DNA of 11,474 nt from Sphingomonadaceae bacterium. GTDB lineage: Bacteria > Pseudomonadota > Alphaproteobacteria > Sphingomonadales > Sphingomonadaceae. Positions 1-9,730 of this stretch are shown piece by piece. The position numbers were made by a program, and so were the translations under genes. How positions within the stretch are numbered: position 1 is the first letter of the stretch; every line of letters begins with the position of its first letter. The DNA lies in the NCBI GenBank assembly GCA_020446665.1, contig JAGREF010000157.1:1-11474 (forward strand), written 5' to 3'. Under the pieces are notes generated by a model. The model saw only the letters and a program-made list of their open reading frames with translations. It was not told where the DNA came from and searched no databases.

Positions 1-3656
<3,656 letters not shown>

Positions 3657-3658
3657 GT

Positions 3659-4300
3659 CTAAAGCAGCGTCAATTGCGCCACCGGGGCAAAGCTCCTGCG
3701 GTGGAGCGGGGTCGGGCCGTGCAGGCGCAGGGCCTCCATATGCTCTTTCGTGCCATAGCCCATATTGCGTTCCCAGCCGTAATGGGGGTGACGCGCCGCC
3801 GCTTCGCACATGATCCGGTCCCGCCATTGCTTGGCGATGATGCTGGCAGCGGAAATCGCCGGTTCCAGCGCATCCCCGCCAACAATCGCGCGCGCTTGCC
3901 AGCACCATCCTTCATCGCGGCCCTCAGGGGTGAGGTTGCCGTCGATCAGCACTTCACCGGGAGCCTCCCCCAGCGCCTCGGCCAGCTGCGCCACGGCCAG
4001 CGTCATCGCGCGCATGGTCGCGCCGAAAATATTGAGCCGGTCAATCTCCTCCGGCTCGACAATCCCCACGCCCCAGGCGCAGCTGGCGCGGATTTGCGAG
4101 TCGAGCAGCGCGCGCCGTTTGGCCGATAGTTTCTTGGAATCTGCCAATCCCACAGGTGGGCTATTGCCCAGCACGACAGCAGCCGCCACAACTGGCCCGG
4201 CCAGCGGGCCACGGCCAGCTTCGTCAACGCCTGCGACAAGGGGTGCAACAAACGGGCGGGCACCAAATTCGTCCTGCGGAGTTCCTGCGAGTATGACCAT
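3659..4300 (-). CDS. rnhB: Ribonuclease HII
   Basis: Cleaves the RNA strand of RNA-DNA hybrids and removes single ribonucleotides built into DNA. The 213-residue protein has the family's four acidic catalytic positions: D26 and E27 in DEAGRG, D120 in LIDG, and D143 in VGGD, followed by the conserved EPAISAASIIAK stretch. Length matches the family (about 200-215). I chose ATG at 4298-4300; the frame stays open further upstream, but that part would lie inside the divergent lipoprotein gene and does not look like RNase HII. With this start the two divergent genes overlap by 8 bp. A purine-rich AAGGA about 13 bases upstream is only a fair ribosome-binding site. The stop is 2 bp from that of the GGDEF-EAL gene, with no terminator between. 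In other alphaproteobacteria I recall rnhB next to ccrM in the same direction; here the c-di-GMP gene separates them. Confidence 0.95.
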   Translation of the reverse strand: MVILAGTPQDEFGARPFVAPLVAGVDEAGRGPLAGPVVAAAVVLGNSPPVGLADSKKLSAKRRALLDSQIRASCAWGVGIVEPEEIDRLNIFGATMRAMTLAVAQLAEALGEAPGEVLIDGNLTPEGRDEGWCWQARAIVGGDALEPAISAASIIAKQWRDRIMCEAAARHPHYGWERNMGYGTKEHMEALRLHGPTPLHRRSFAPVAQLTLL

Positions 4301-5465
4301 CTTCAAACACACATCCTTCGTGCTTATCCTATCCCCGCTGGCGCTGGCCACTGCAAGTTGCGGCCATGCTGCAAGTGGGGATAGCCCGCCCGCCCCCGCT
4401 GCCTCTGAAGCGCCTTTCACAGTCACGGAAGAGACAAGCTATGACGAACCATGGGCCATCGCCGTGGAGCCGGGCACCGGCCGCATCTTCGTGACGGAGA
4501 AAGGCGGCACGATCCGCAATTATCAGCCTGCCAGCGGAGTAGAAGGGATCGTCAGCGGCGCGCCGAAGGTCGATTATGGCGGCCAGGGCGGTCTGGGCGA
4601 TATTGCCTTTGCCCCTGATTACGAAACCAGCCGGATGATCTATCTCAGCTGGGCGGAGGCTGGCCCCGGCAACACGCGCGGCGCAGCCGTCGGTCGCGGG
4701 ACGCTCAGCTGCGGCGGCGAGAATGACGAAGTCTGCCGGATCGAAGGACTCACGGTGATCTGGCGGCAAAGCCCCAAGGTCAGCGGGCGCGGCCATTATT
4801 CGCACCGCATCGCCTTTTCGCCTGACGGGCAATATCTCTTCATCGCTTCGGGCGAGCGGCAGAAAATGGACCCGGCACAGGACCTGTCAGGCAATCTGGG
4901 CAAGGTCGTGCGGCTCAATCTCGACGGCACACCCGCTGCGGGCAATCCCATGGCCGAACAGGGCGGCATTGCGGCGCAGATCTGGAGCTGGGGCCACCGC
5001 AATATCCTGGGCCTTGCCTTCGATGCCGAGGGGAAATTGTGGGAAGTCGAACACGGCCCGCGCGGCGGGGACGAGTTGAACCTCGTGAAGCCCGGTTCCA
5101 ATTATGGCTGGCCCATTGTCTCCAACGGCGTGCACTACAATGGCGATCCGATCCCTGATCATGAAACCCGCCCTGAATTCACGCCGCCCGCAATCAGCTG
5201 GACGCCGGTGATCGCGCCGGGCGACATGGCCTTCTACAATGCTGACCTGTTTCCCGAATGGCAGGGCGATTTGCTGATTGCCGGACTGGGCAGCAGCGCG
5301 CTGGTGCGGGTCGAGTTTGACGGGGAGACCGCGCGCGAAGCGGCCCGTTACAATATGGATGCCCGCATCCGCGATGTGGCCGTGGGTATCGAAGGCACGA
5401 TCTTCGTGATCGAAGATGGCGAAGGCGGGCGGCTGTTGCAGCTTTATCCGGCGGTCAGCGAATAA
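4293..5465 (+). CDS. PQQ-dependent sugar dehydrogenase family lipoprotein (six-bladed propeller)
   Basis: Family of soluble aldose dehydrogenases (GSDH; E. coli YliI/Asd type) that oxidise sugars in the periplasm with pyrroloquinoline quinone. The 390-residue protein starts with a signal peptide MTIFKHTSFVLILSPLALAT followed by ASC; Cys23 would be the lipidated residue, though Thr at -3 is not ideal for a lipobox. A Pro/Ala/Ser-rich linker (about 29-41) leads to the propeller. Recognisable family motifs are GGQGGLGDIAF (96-106, with the PQQ-site Gln), HYSHRIAFSPDG (168-179, with the likely catalytic His), SWGHRNILGLAFD (232-244, cofactor-contacting Arg), HGPRGGDELN (254-263) and NYGWP (270-274). 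ATG at 4293 is chosen because the signal peptide begins there, with GGAG upstream at 4278-4281. The start overlaps that of divergent rnhB. Exact sugar and true PQQ use are not shown by sequence; some members act on other substrates. Confidence 0.88.
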   Translation: MTIFKHTSFVLILSPLALATASCGHAASGDSPPAPAASEAPFTVTEETSYDEPWAIAVEPGTGRIFVTEKGGTIRNYQPASGVEGIVSGAPKVDYGGQGGLGDIAFAPDYETSRMIYLSWAEAGPGNTRGAAVGRGTLSCGGENDEVCRIEGLTVIWRQSPKVSGRGHYSHRIAFSPDGQYLFIASGERQKMDPAQDLSGNLGKVVRLNLDGTPAAGNPMAEQGGIAAQIWSWGHRNILGLAFDAEGKLWEVEHGPRGGDELNLVKPGSNYGWPIVSNGVHYNGDPIPDHETRPEFTPPAISWTPVIAPGDMAFYNADLFPEWQGDLLIAGLGSSALVRVEFDGETAREAARYNMDARIRDVAVGIEGTIFVIEDGEGGRLLQLYPAVSE

Positions 5466-5507
5466 TCCGCTCGACTTTGCACCACCCCGCCCCTATCGGC
5501 GCGCGCC

Positions 5508-6041
5508 ATGGCGAGCATCGTGCCCCTTTCCGCTGTCGATCCCGATCTGGTCGAACAATTGCTCGACGCAGCTTTCGGGCCAGACCGTCATGCGCGCACT
5601 GCCTATCGCATCCGCACCGGAATGGACTGGCTGGAAGGGCTGAGCTTTGCCGCACTGGATGATGAGGATTACCTCGCTGGCACGATCCAGCTCTGGCCCG
5701 TGGCGTTGCTCGATCCTGATGGCCGCGCGCATCCGATGGTGATGGTCGGGCCGGTGGCGGTGGTACCCGCCTTGCAGAATGGCGGCTATGGCAAGGCTCT
5801 GATGGCCGCTGCCCTGGGCGCGATCGATGCGATGGCACGGCAAGGTCAACCTGCCCTGCCGCAGGTGATGATCGGGGATGAACCCTATTACGGCCGCTGG
5901 GGCTTCTCCGCGCAGGCGACAGGCGGCTGGCGCTGCCCCGGCCCGTGGGACCCGGCACGGCTGCTGGTCCGCTGCGAAAACCCGGCAGTGCTGCCTGCCG
6001 AAGGAATGCTGGGGCCGTGGACGAGGGTCAGGAACCAATAA
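5508..6041 (+). CDS. GNAT-family N-acetyltransferase (YhbS-like)
   Basis: Predicted acyl-CoA-dependent acetyltransferase of 177 residues; substrate unknown. The acetyl-CoA-binding motif A is visible as VGPVAVVPALQNGGYGKALM (80-99), where the QNGGYG turn fits the Q/R-x-x-G-x-G/A signature. GDEPYYGRWGF (123-133) is the C-terminal motif common in the YhbS/COG3153 group. It starts 42 bp after the sugar dehydrogenase gene in the same direction and may be co-transcribed with it. No clear ribosome-binding site precedes ATG 5508. The final six codons and the TAA stop (6039-6041) lie within the left arm of a large inverted repeat, so the present C-terminus (TRVRNQ) may have been supplied or altered by that element. 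Confidence 0.88.
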   Translation: MASIVPLSAVDPDLVEQLLDAAFGPDRHARTAYRIRTGMDWLEGLSFAALDDEDYLAGTIQLWPVALLDPDGRAHPMVMVGPVAVVPALQNGGYGKALMAAALGAIDAMARQGQPALPQVMIGDEPYYGRWGFSAQATGGWRCPGPWDPARLLVRCENPAVLPAEGMLGPWTRVRNQ

Positions 6042-6289
6042 TCACGCTATCGAGGTTTGAGGCAAAATGGCTCAGAGCAAGGAGGAGAGGCGAAGGAATA
6101 TCTCTATCTTTCAAGCCGATCCGACGCAGCACTGGGCCATTTTGGTCAAATCCCTTCGGGACGCCGGAATGGCTTCCATCTCGGCCAAAAACACGCTTGG
6201 AAATACATCCAGTATTTCCGGCGCGCGTTTTCGTCCGATATGTTTGTCATTCCGGCGCCTCGATAGCGTGATTATTGGTTCCTGACCCT
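6024..6289. repeat. Foldback element: 32-bp perfect terminal inverted repeats enclosing three hairpins
   Basis: Bases 6024-6055 and 6258-6289 are perfect reverse complements over 32 bp. All of the 202 bp between them can be divided into three hairpins with no bases left over: A, 6056-6078 pairing with 6129-6150 (one bulge, one mismatch, one G-U) with an apical stem 6089-6117; B, a small 6151-6161 hairpin with a 3-base loop; C, 6162-6257, a nearly continuous imperfect palindrome in one register (10 bp perfect base, then mismatched pairs, ending in the 8-bp stem 6199-6206/6212-6219 with a 5-base loop). The whole folds as a four-way junction. The element looks less GC-rich than its neighbours. 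A weaker GGGGCC/GGCCCC pair (6011-6016, 6290-6295) extends the symmetry outside. No transposase and no clear target-site duplication are visible. Likely a MITE-like or other dispersed palindromic repeat; a structured RNA is the alternative. An AAGGAGG sequence lies in hairpin A (6079-6085) with no suitable start codon after it. Confidence 0.85.
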
Positions 6290-6334
6290 GGCCCCTTGGC
6301 GGAATAGGCGACATCTGGCATCGCATCATTTGCC
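6290..6334 (+). other. Short leader before the DUF1285 operon
   Basis: These 45 bp separate the foldback element from the DUF1285 start. I see no convincing sigma70-type promoter and no good ribosome-binding site before ATG 6335. The operon promoter could be inside the foldback element or further upstream, giving readthrough from the GNAT gene. Confidence 0.35.
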
Positions 6335-6883
6335 ATGCCCTATGATCCGCCCCCTGAAATTGCCGCGCTCTCGCTCGCTGAACTGGCTGAGGCGGTGGCG
6401 GCGCGCAAATTGCCGCCGGTGGAACAGTGGAGCCCTTCCGTTTCGGGCGACAGCCATATGCGCATCGCGGCGGATGGCCGCTGGTTTCACGATGGGGGGG
6501 AGATCAGGCGCCCGGCCATGGTGCGCGCCTTTGCCAGCCTGCTCTCGCGGGCCGGGGATGGCCAGCACTGGCTCGTCACCCCTACCCAGAAGCTGACCAT
6601 CGCGGTGGAGGACGCCGCCTTTATCGCCACCGATCTGGTCGAGCGCGACGGCGCGCTGGCGTTTCGCCTGAATACTGACGAGATCGTGCTGGCCGGGCCG
6701 GAACACCCCCTGCGCGCGGCAGGCGATCCCGATCTGCCCGCGATCTATCTGGCCGTGCGGCAAGGCTGCGAGGCCCGGCTCAACCGCTCGACCTGGTTGC
6801 AACTGGCGGATATTGCACTGGCGCAGGGCGAAGATCTGCGCGTCACCAGCCAGGGCGCCACATTCGATCTGGTGCCGGAATGA
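6335..6883 (+). CDS. DUF1285 family protein
   Basis: A 182-residue soluble protein of a conserved proteobacterial family without an assigned biochemical role. Family features visible are the N-terminal PPVEQWSP segment, MRIAADGRWFHDGGEI (42-57), the IRRPAMVRAFASLL helix (57-70), and HWLVTPTQKLTIAVEDAAF (about 78-96), which is the hallmark stretch of the family. No signal peptide or membrane segment. Length agrees with other members. The last four bases form ATGA with the start of the Nudix gene (6880-6883), so the two are probably translationally coupled. In several alphaproteobacteria I recall the same trio DUF1285, CoA pyrophosphatase and CCA-adding enzyme, which suggests a housekeeping role tied to nucleotide or tRNA metabolism, but this is only context. 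Start chosen as the first ATG in frame. Confidence 0.88.
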   Translation: MPYDPPPEIAALSLAELAEAVAARKLPPVEQWSPSVSGDSHMRIAADGRWFHDGGEIRRPAMVRAFASLLSRAGDGQHWLVTPTQKLTIAVEDAAFIATDLVERDGALAFRLNTDEIVLAGPEHPLRAAGDPDLPAIYLAVRQGCEARLNRSTWLQLADIALAQGEDLRVTSQGATFDLVPE

Positions 6884-7479
6884 ACGCGCTGCACAGCCGG
6901 CTGGAACAGCTCTATCAGCGCGCCCATGCCCGCCCCCTGCCCGATCCGATGGAAGACGCCATGGCGCCGCCGGACCGGCTGGCCCCGGCGGCTGTGCTGA
7001 TTGCCGTGACCGAACGCGACGACCCCGGCGTGCTCGTCACCCACCGCCCGCACACGATGCGCAAACATCCGGGCCAGGCGGCCTTTCCCGGCGGTCGGCT
7101 CGACCCCGGCGAAACCCCTGTCGAAGCGGCCTTGCGCGAAGCGCAGGAGGAGCTGGGGATTGACCCGCGCGATGTTCGCGTGATCGGCGAGACCGACCGT
7201 TTTCGCACCCGCACGGGCTTTGACATCACCCCGGTCCTCGCCACCATTCCGGCCGATTTGCCACTTGTCCCCAACCCGGCAGAGGTGGCGGAGTGGTTTG
7301 AACCGCCCTTCCGCTATATCCTCGATCCCGCCAACCAGCAGGAGCAGGAAGTGCATTGGGAAGGGGCCATGCGCCGTTACACGGAAATCCATTGGCAGGG
7401 CCACCGCATCTGGGGCGTGACCGCGGCCATCATCGTCAATCTGACCCGCCGCCTGGCGCTGGCGGAGCGTGACGCATGA
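6880..7479 (+). CDS. Nudix hydrolase, CoA pyrophosphatase type
   Basis: Probably hydrolyses coenzyme A or related nucleoside diphosphate derivatives to 3',5'-ADP and phosphopantetheine in the cytoplasm, needing Mg or Mn. The Nudix box is complete: G72, E78, R86-E87, E90-E91, G93-I94 fit Gx5Ex7REUxEExGU exactly. Just before it, residues 52-71 (LVTHRP, MRKHPGQ, FPGG) match the extra signature of the NudL/CoA diphosphatase subgroup, which distinguishes it from general Nudix enzymes. The 199-residue length fits the subgroup. It overlaps DUF1285 by ATGA at its start and the CCA-adding enzyme by ATGA at its end (7476-7479), placing it in the middle of a tightly coupled operon. Substrate is inferred from the subgroup signature. 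Confidence 0.92.
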   Translation: MNALHSRLEQLYQRAHARPLPDPMEDAMAPPDRLAPAAVLIAVTERDDPGVLVTHRPHTMRKHPGQAAFPGGRLDPGETPVEAALREAQEELGIDPRDVRVIGETDRFRTRTGFDITPVLATIPADLPLVPNPAEVAEWFEPPFRYILDPANQQEQEVHWEGAMRRYTEIHWQGHRIWGVTAAIIVNLTRRLALAERDA

Positions 7480-8654
7480 CCACCACCCTGCCCGCCAATG
7501 ACTGGACTGGCCGCGAAGATCTGGCGGAACTGGTCGCGGCGCTGGGGGTGGACAATATCCGCTGGGTCGGCGGCGCGGTGCGCGACACTTTGCTGGGCCA
7601 TGCGGTGAAGGATATTGACGCGGCTACCCCGCTGGAACCGGACATGGTGATGGCGGGGCTCAACCATGCGCATATTCGCTGCGTACCGACCGGGATCGAT
7701 CATGGCACGATCACCGCCATCCTGCCCGGCGGGCCGGTGGAAATCACCACGCTGCGCCATGATGTCAGCACCGATGGCCGCCGCGCGACGGTGCGCTTTG
7801 CCAGCGACTGGAAAGAGGATGCGGCGCGGCGCGATTTCACCATCAATGCGCTCTATGCCCATCCCGAAACGCTGGAAATTTCCGATTATTTCGGCGGGCT
7901 GGATGATCTGGCGGCGCGGCGGGTGCGCTTTATCGGCGATGCAAGCCAGCGGATCCGCGAAGATCATTTGCGGATCCTGCGCTATTTCCGCTTTCAGGCG
8001 CGTTTCGGCGCGGAGCTGGATACAGAGGCGGAAGCAGCCTGCGCGGAACTGGCCTCCACTCTCAAGGGGCTCAGCCGCGAGCGGGTGGCGATGGAATTGC
8101 TCTCGCTGCTGGGCCTGCCGGACCCGGCCGATACAGTGGAGCGGATGCGCGAACTGGGCGTGTTGCAAGTGGTGCTGCCAGAGGCTGGCAAGCATGAGCT
8201 GGAGGTGTTGCGCAGGCTGATCGCGACGGAATTGGCAGCCGGAGTTGTGCCGCAGGGCATTCGCCGTCTGGCCGCCTTGCTCCCCGCCCTGCCCGATACG
8301 GCAGGCGATGTCGCCGCGCGGCTGCGCCTCTCCCGCGCACAACGCGCAAGGCTGGTCTGCGCGGCAGAGCGCAAGCCGCAGGATTTCGCTTCACCACGCG
8401 CGCTTGCCTATACTGAAGGGATGGACTGCGCGGTGGACCGGCAATTGCTGGCCGGGCGGGATATCGCGGCGCTGGATGGCTGGGATGTGCCACAATTGCC
8501 GCTCAAAGGCGGCGAAATCGTCGCCCGCGGGGTGAGCGCCGGGCCCGAGGTAGCGCGCATCTTGCGCACGGTCGAAGCCGCATGGGTCGAAGAAGGCTTC
8601 CCTCCCCGCGAGAGGGTGGAAGAACTGCTGGAGCGGGAACTGGGGAACAGCTGA
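7476..8654 (+). CDS. CCA-adding tRNA nucleotidyltransferase (class II polymerase beta family)
   Basis: Adds or repairs the 3' CCA end of tRNAs from CTP and ATP. Of 392 residues, the N-terminal palm holds the nucleotidyltransferase signature WVGGAVRDTLLG (30-41) and the metal-binding DID at 46-48; RRDFTINALY (118-127) is motif B; EDHLRILR (162-169) is the motif D that reads C or A by hydrogen bonding; SRERVAMELL (200-209) is motif E. The helical C-terminal half is typical of the short bacterial form without an HD domain. A poly(A) polymerase (PcnB) has the same core, but the length, motif D and the operon context favour the CCA-adding role. It is the last gene of the ATGA-linked operon. A palindromic repeat 34 bp beyond the stop may mark the 3' end of the transcript. 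Confidence 0.92.
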   Translation: MTTTLPANDWTGREDLAELVAALGVDNIRWVGGAVRDTLLGHAVKDIDAATPLEPDMVMAGLNHAHIRCVPTGIDHGTITAILPGGPVEITTLRHDVSTDGRRATVRFASDWKEDAARRDFTINALYAHPETLEISDYFGGLDDLAARRVRFIGDASQRIREDHLRILRYFRFQARFGAELDTEAEAACAELASTLKGLSRERVAMELLSLLGLPDPADTVERMRELGVLQVVLPEAGKHELEVLRRLIATELAAGVVPQGIRRLAALLPALPDTAGDVAARLRLSRAQRARLVCAAERKPQDFASPRALAYTEGMDCAVDRQLLAGRDIAALDGWDVPQLPLKGGEIVARGVSAGPEVARILRTVEAAWVEEGFPPRERVEELLERELGNS

Positions 8655-8687
8655 CTCACAGGTTCTTACCGTTTCTGAGCTTTGTAG

Positions 8688-8801
8688 CCCCTCATCCAAG
8701 TTCGGCTAGCCAACAAGTTGGCAAGCCTGCCTATCCTTCTCCCCCGGGGAGAAGGATGCTGAAGCTTGGCGCACAGCGCCTAGCGCAAGCTGGTTGAGGG
8801 G
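8688..8801. repeat. Symmetric palindromic repeat (cloverleaf-like) after the CCA gene
   Basis: The 114-bp unit is symmetric about 8745. Outer arms: CCCCTCA with further matches CCA and GCTAG on the left (8688-8709) pair with the reverse complement ending TTGAGGGG (8794-8801). The centre is a perfect 12-bp inverted repeat with one middle base, 8733-8744 and 8746-8757 (CCTTCTCCCC and its complement). Between, the left flank carries GCCAAC-AA-GTTGGC (8709-8722, extended by GGCT/AGCC) and the right flank GGCGC-ACA-GCGCC (8768-8780, extended by AGCTT/AAGCT). This gives an outer stem with three hairpins. The style, CCCCTCA outside and a CTTCTCCCC/GGGGAGAAG core, resembles dispersed intergenic palindromes of sphingomonads as I remember them. 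No U-run follows the core, so it is not a classical terminator, though it may protect or end the mRNA. Confidence 0.8.
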
Positions 8802-8832
8802 TTGCAAGCCCACTGAAAGGCCCGCAAGCAAC

Positions 8833-8856
8833 GCCCCATCGCCCCATCGCCCCATT
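8833..8856. repeat. Short 8-bp tandem repeat, three copies
   Basis: GCCCCATC occurs at 8833-8840 and 8841-8848, then GCCCCATT at 8849-8856. Two perfect copies plus one with a final mismatch. It lies in intergenic DNA with no gene effect visible, and is a possible slippage site. Confidence 0.7.
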
Positions 8857-9151
8857 TCTTCAGCCTGTCTTAATCTCTCGCCCCCTACACACAGCGACAG
8901 GTTGCGTTTCAGTCCAAAAGCTGAAATGGAGCCGCTTCTTCGCAGATGCGAAGTTTTCGGGTCGATTTCCTTCCATGGCGGAGGAATGGGCTGCTGCACC
9001 GGGCTGATGCCCCTTTTTATGTGTGGTGGCATTTTGCGTGGTCGCCTGTGTGTGCGTCCGTCCGCATCAATCCGTTTCCCATTTTCCTGGTTTCTGGCGC
9101 GTTTTCGCGCGTGGGGGAGCCGTAACTTTGACGTGTACACGGAGAGAATTC
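8857..9151 (+). other. Long leader region of the exported PRC-like protein gene
   Basis: About 295 bp without a supportable gene. Two adjacent hairpins are visible: TTTCAG (8907-8912) with CTGAAA (8921-8926), and CTTCGC (8938-8943) with GCGAAG (8948-8953), the latter followed by TTTT; a GGGC/GCCC stem at 9001-9012 is followed by CTTTTT. These look like weak terminator or attenuator shapes but each stem has only 4-6 bp. CGCGC stems (9097-9110) and the palindrome GTGTACAC (9133-9140) lie closer to the gene. No confident promoter can be named. A small RNA or long 5' leader is possible but unsupported beyond these structures. Confidence 0.35.
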
Positions 9152-9661
9152 ATGAAACTTGCCAAAATGGCCGTCGCCACCGCCCTCGCCTTTGCTGCCA
9201 CACCGGCCTTCGCCAACCCGCAGGTTGTCGCCGGTGCCACGGTCTATGGCCCGGAAGGCAATGAAGTCGGCACGATTGACGCGGTTTCGGGCGAAGTCGC
9301 TTCGGTCAATACCGGTTCGCATGTCGCCCCGCTGCCGATGAACGCTTTCGGCGAAGGCGAACAAGGCCCGACCATCACCGTCACCAAGGCGCAGCTGGAT
9401 GAAATGATGGCCGCTATCGAAGCGGAAGCAGCGGCCAAGCTTGACGCTGCTCTGGTTGAAGGGGCTGCCGTGACCAGCGTGGACGGCCAGTCCGTCGGCA
9501 CGATCGCATCGGTCGAAGGCGATAATGTGGTGCTGGAAAACGAAGCCGGCCCGGTCGCGCTGAAGCGCGAGCATTTCGTCGCCAGCGAAAACGGCCTGAC
9601 CGCGCGCTTCACCGCTGAACAGATCGCTCAGGCTATCGCGAGCTCGCAAGCCGGCGCCTGA
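9152..9661 (+). CDS. Exported protein with two PRC-barrel-like repeats
   Basis: A 169-residue periplasmic protein of unassigned function. Residues 1-21 form a signal peptide (MKLAKM, hydrophobic core, cleavage after AFA). The mature part holds two related units: unit 1 (about 28-90) and unit 2 (about 104-162). Both run GA-x-V, G-x-x-VGTI near the start (GNEVGTI 36-42; GQSVGTI 112-118), a V-x-G step, then a V-A-L/P-L strand, F, and a TKAQLDEMM or TAEQIAQAI helix at the end. This resembles a PRC-barrel beta fold duplicated in tandem, but the PRC name is a tentative fold guess. An Ala/Glu-rich helix (about 85-100) links the units. ATG 9152 is preferred over the longer frame from 9023 because the signal peptide starts there and GGAGAG sits 5-10 bases upstream. 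The gene is single and closed by a strong terminator. Confidence 0.85.
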   Translation: MKLAKMAVATALAFAATPAFANPQVVAGATVYGPEGNEVGTIDAVSGEVASVNTGSHVAPLPMNAFGEGEQGPTITVTKAQLDEMMAAIEAEAAAKLDAALVEGAAVTSVDGQSVGTIASVEGDNVVLENEAGPVALKREHFVASENGLTARFTAEQIAQAIASSQAGA

Positions 9662-9690
9662 TAGCCAAGAGATCTAGGCTCTTGAAAGAG

Positions 9691-9724
9691 GGGGTGGAGC
9701 GGATGCGCTCCGCCCCTTTTTCTT
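9691..9724 (+). terminator. Strong intrinsic terminator after the PRC-like gene
   Basis: An 11-bp stem, 9691-9701 pairing with 9706-9716 (one T-G wobble), closes a GATG loop and is followed by TTTTTCTT (9717-9724). It sits 30 bp after the TGA stop of the exported protein gene. On the opposite strand the same stem is followed by CTCTTT, a weaker run, so it may also help end parC transcripts. Confidence 0.9.
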
Positions 9725-9730
9725 GCCTGT

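Noticed and set aside
3810..4292. In-frame upstream extension of the sugar dehydrogenase gene
   Set aside because: The extra 161 residues are antisense to rnhB and precede a clear lipoprotein signal peptide; the true start is ATG 4293.
4301..4426. Upstream extension of rnhB to an earlier ATG
   Set aside because: It would be antisense to the lipoprotein signal region and adds 42 residues not seen in RNase HII.
6024..6289. Complete insertion sequence
   Set aside because: The interior of about 200 bp is too short for a transposase and no direct repeat flanks are visible.
6057..6329. Small open frames on both strands within the foldback element
   Set aside because: The sequence is explained by base-pairing arms, the frames overlap each other, lack a properly spaced ribosome-binding site and show no domain.
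8706..9140. 144-codon minus-strand frame between the CCA gene and the exported protein gene
   Set aside because: It runs through the palindromic repeat and tandem repeat, has a low-complexity composition and no recognisable family.
9023..9151. Longer start for the exported protein gene
   Set aside because: The extra 43 residues would hide the signal peptide, while ATG 9152 has a good ribosome-binding site.
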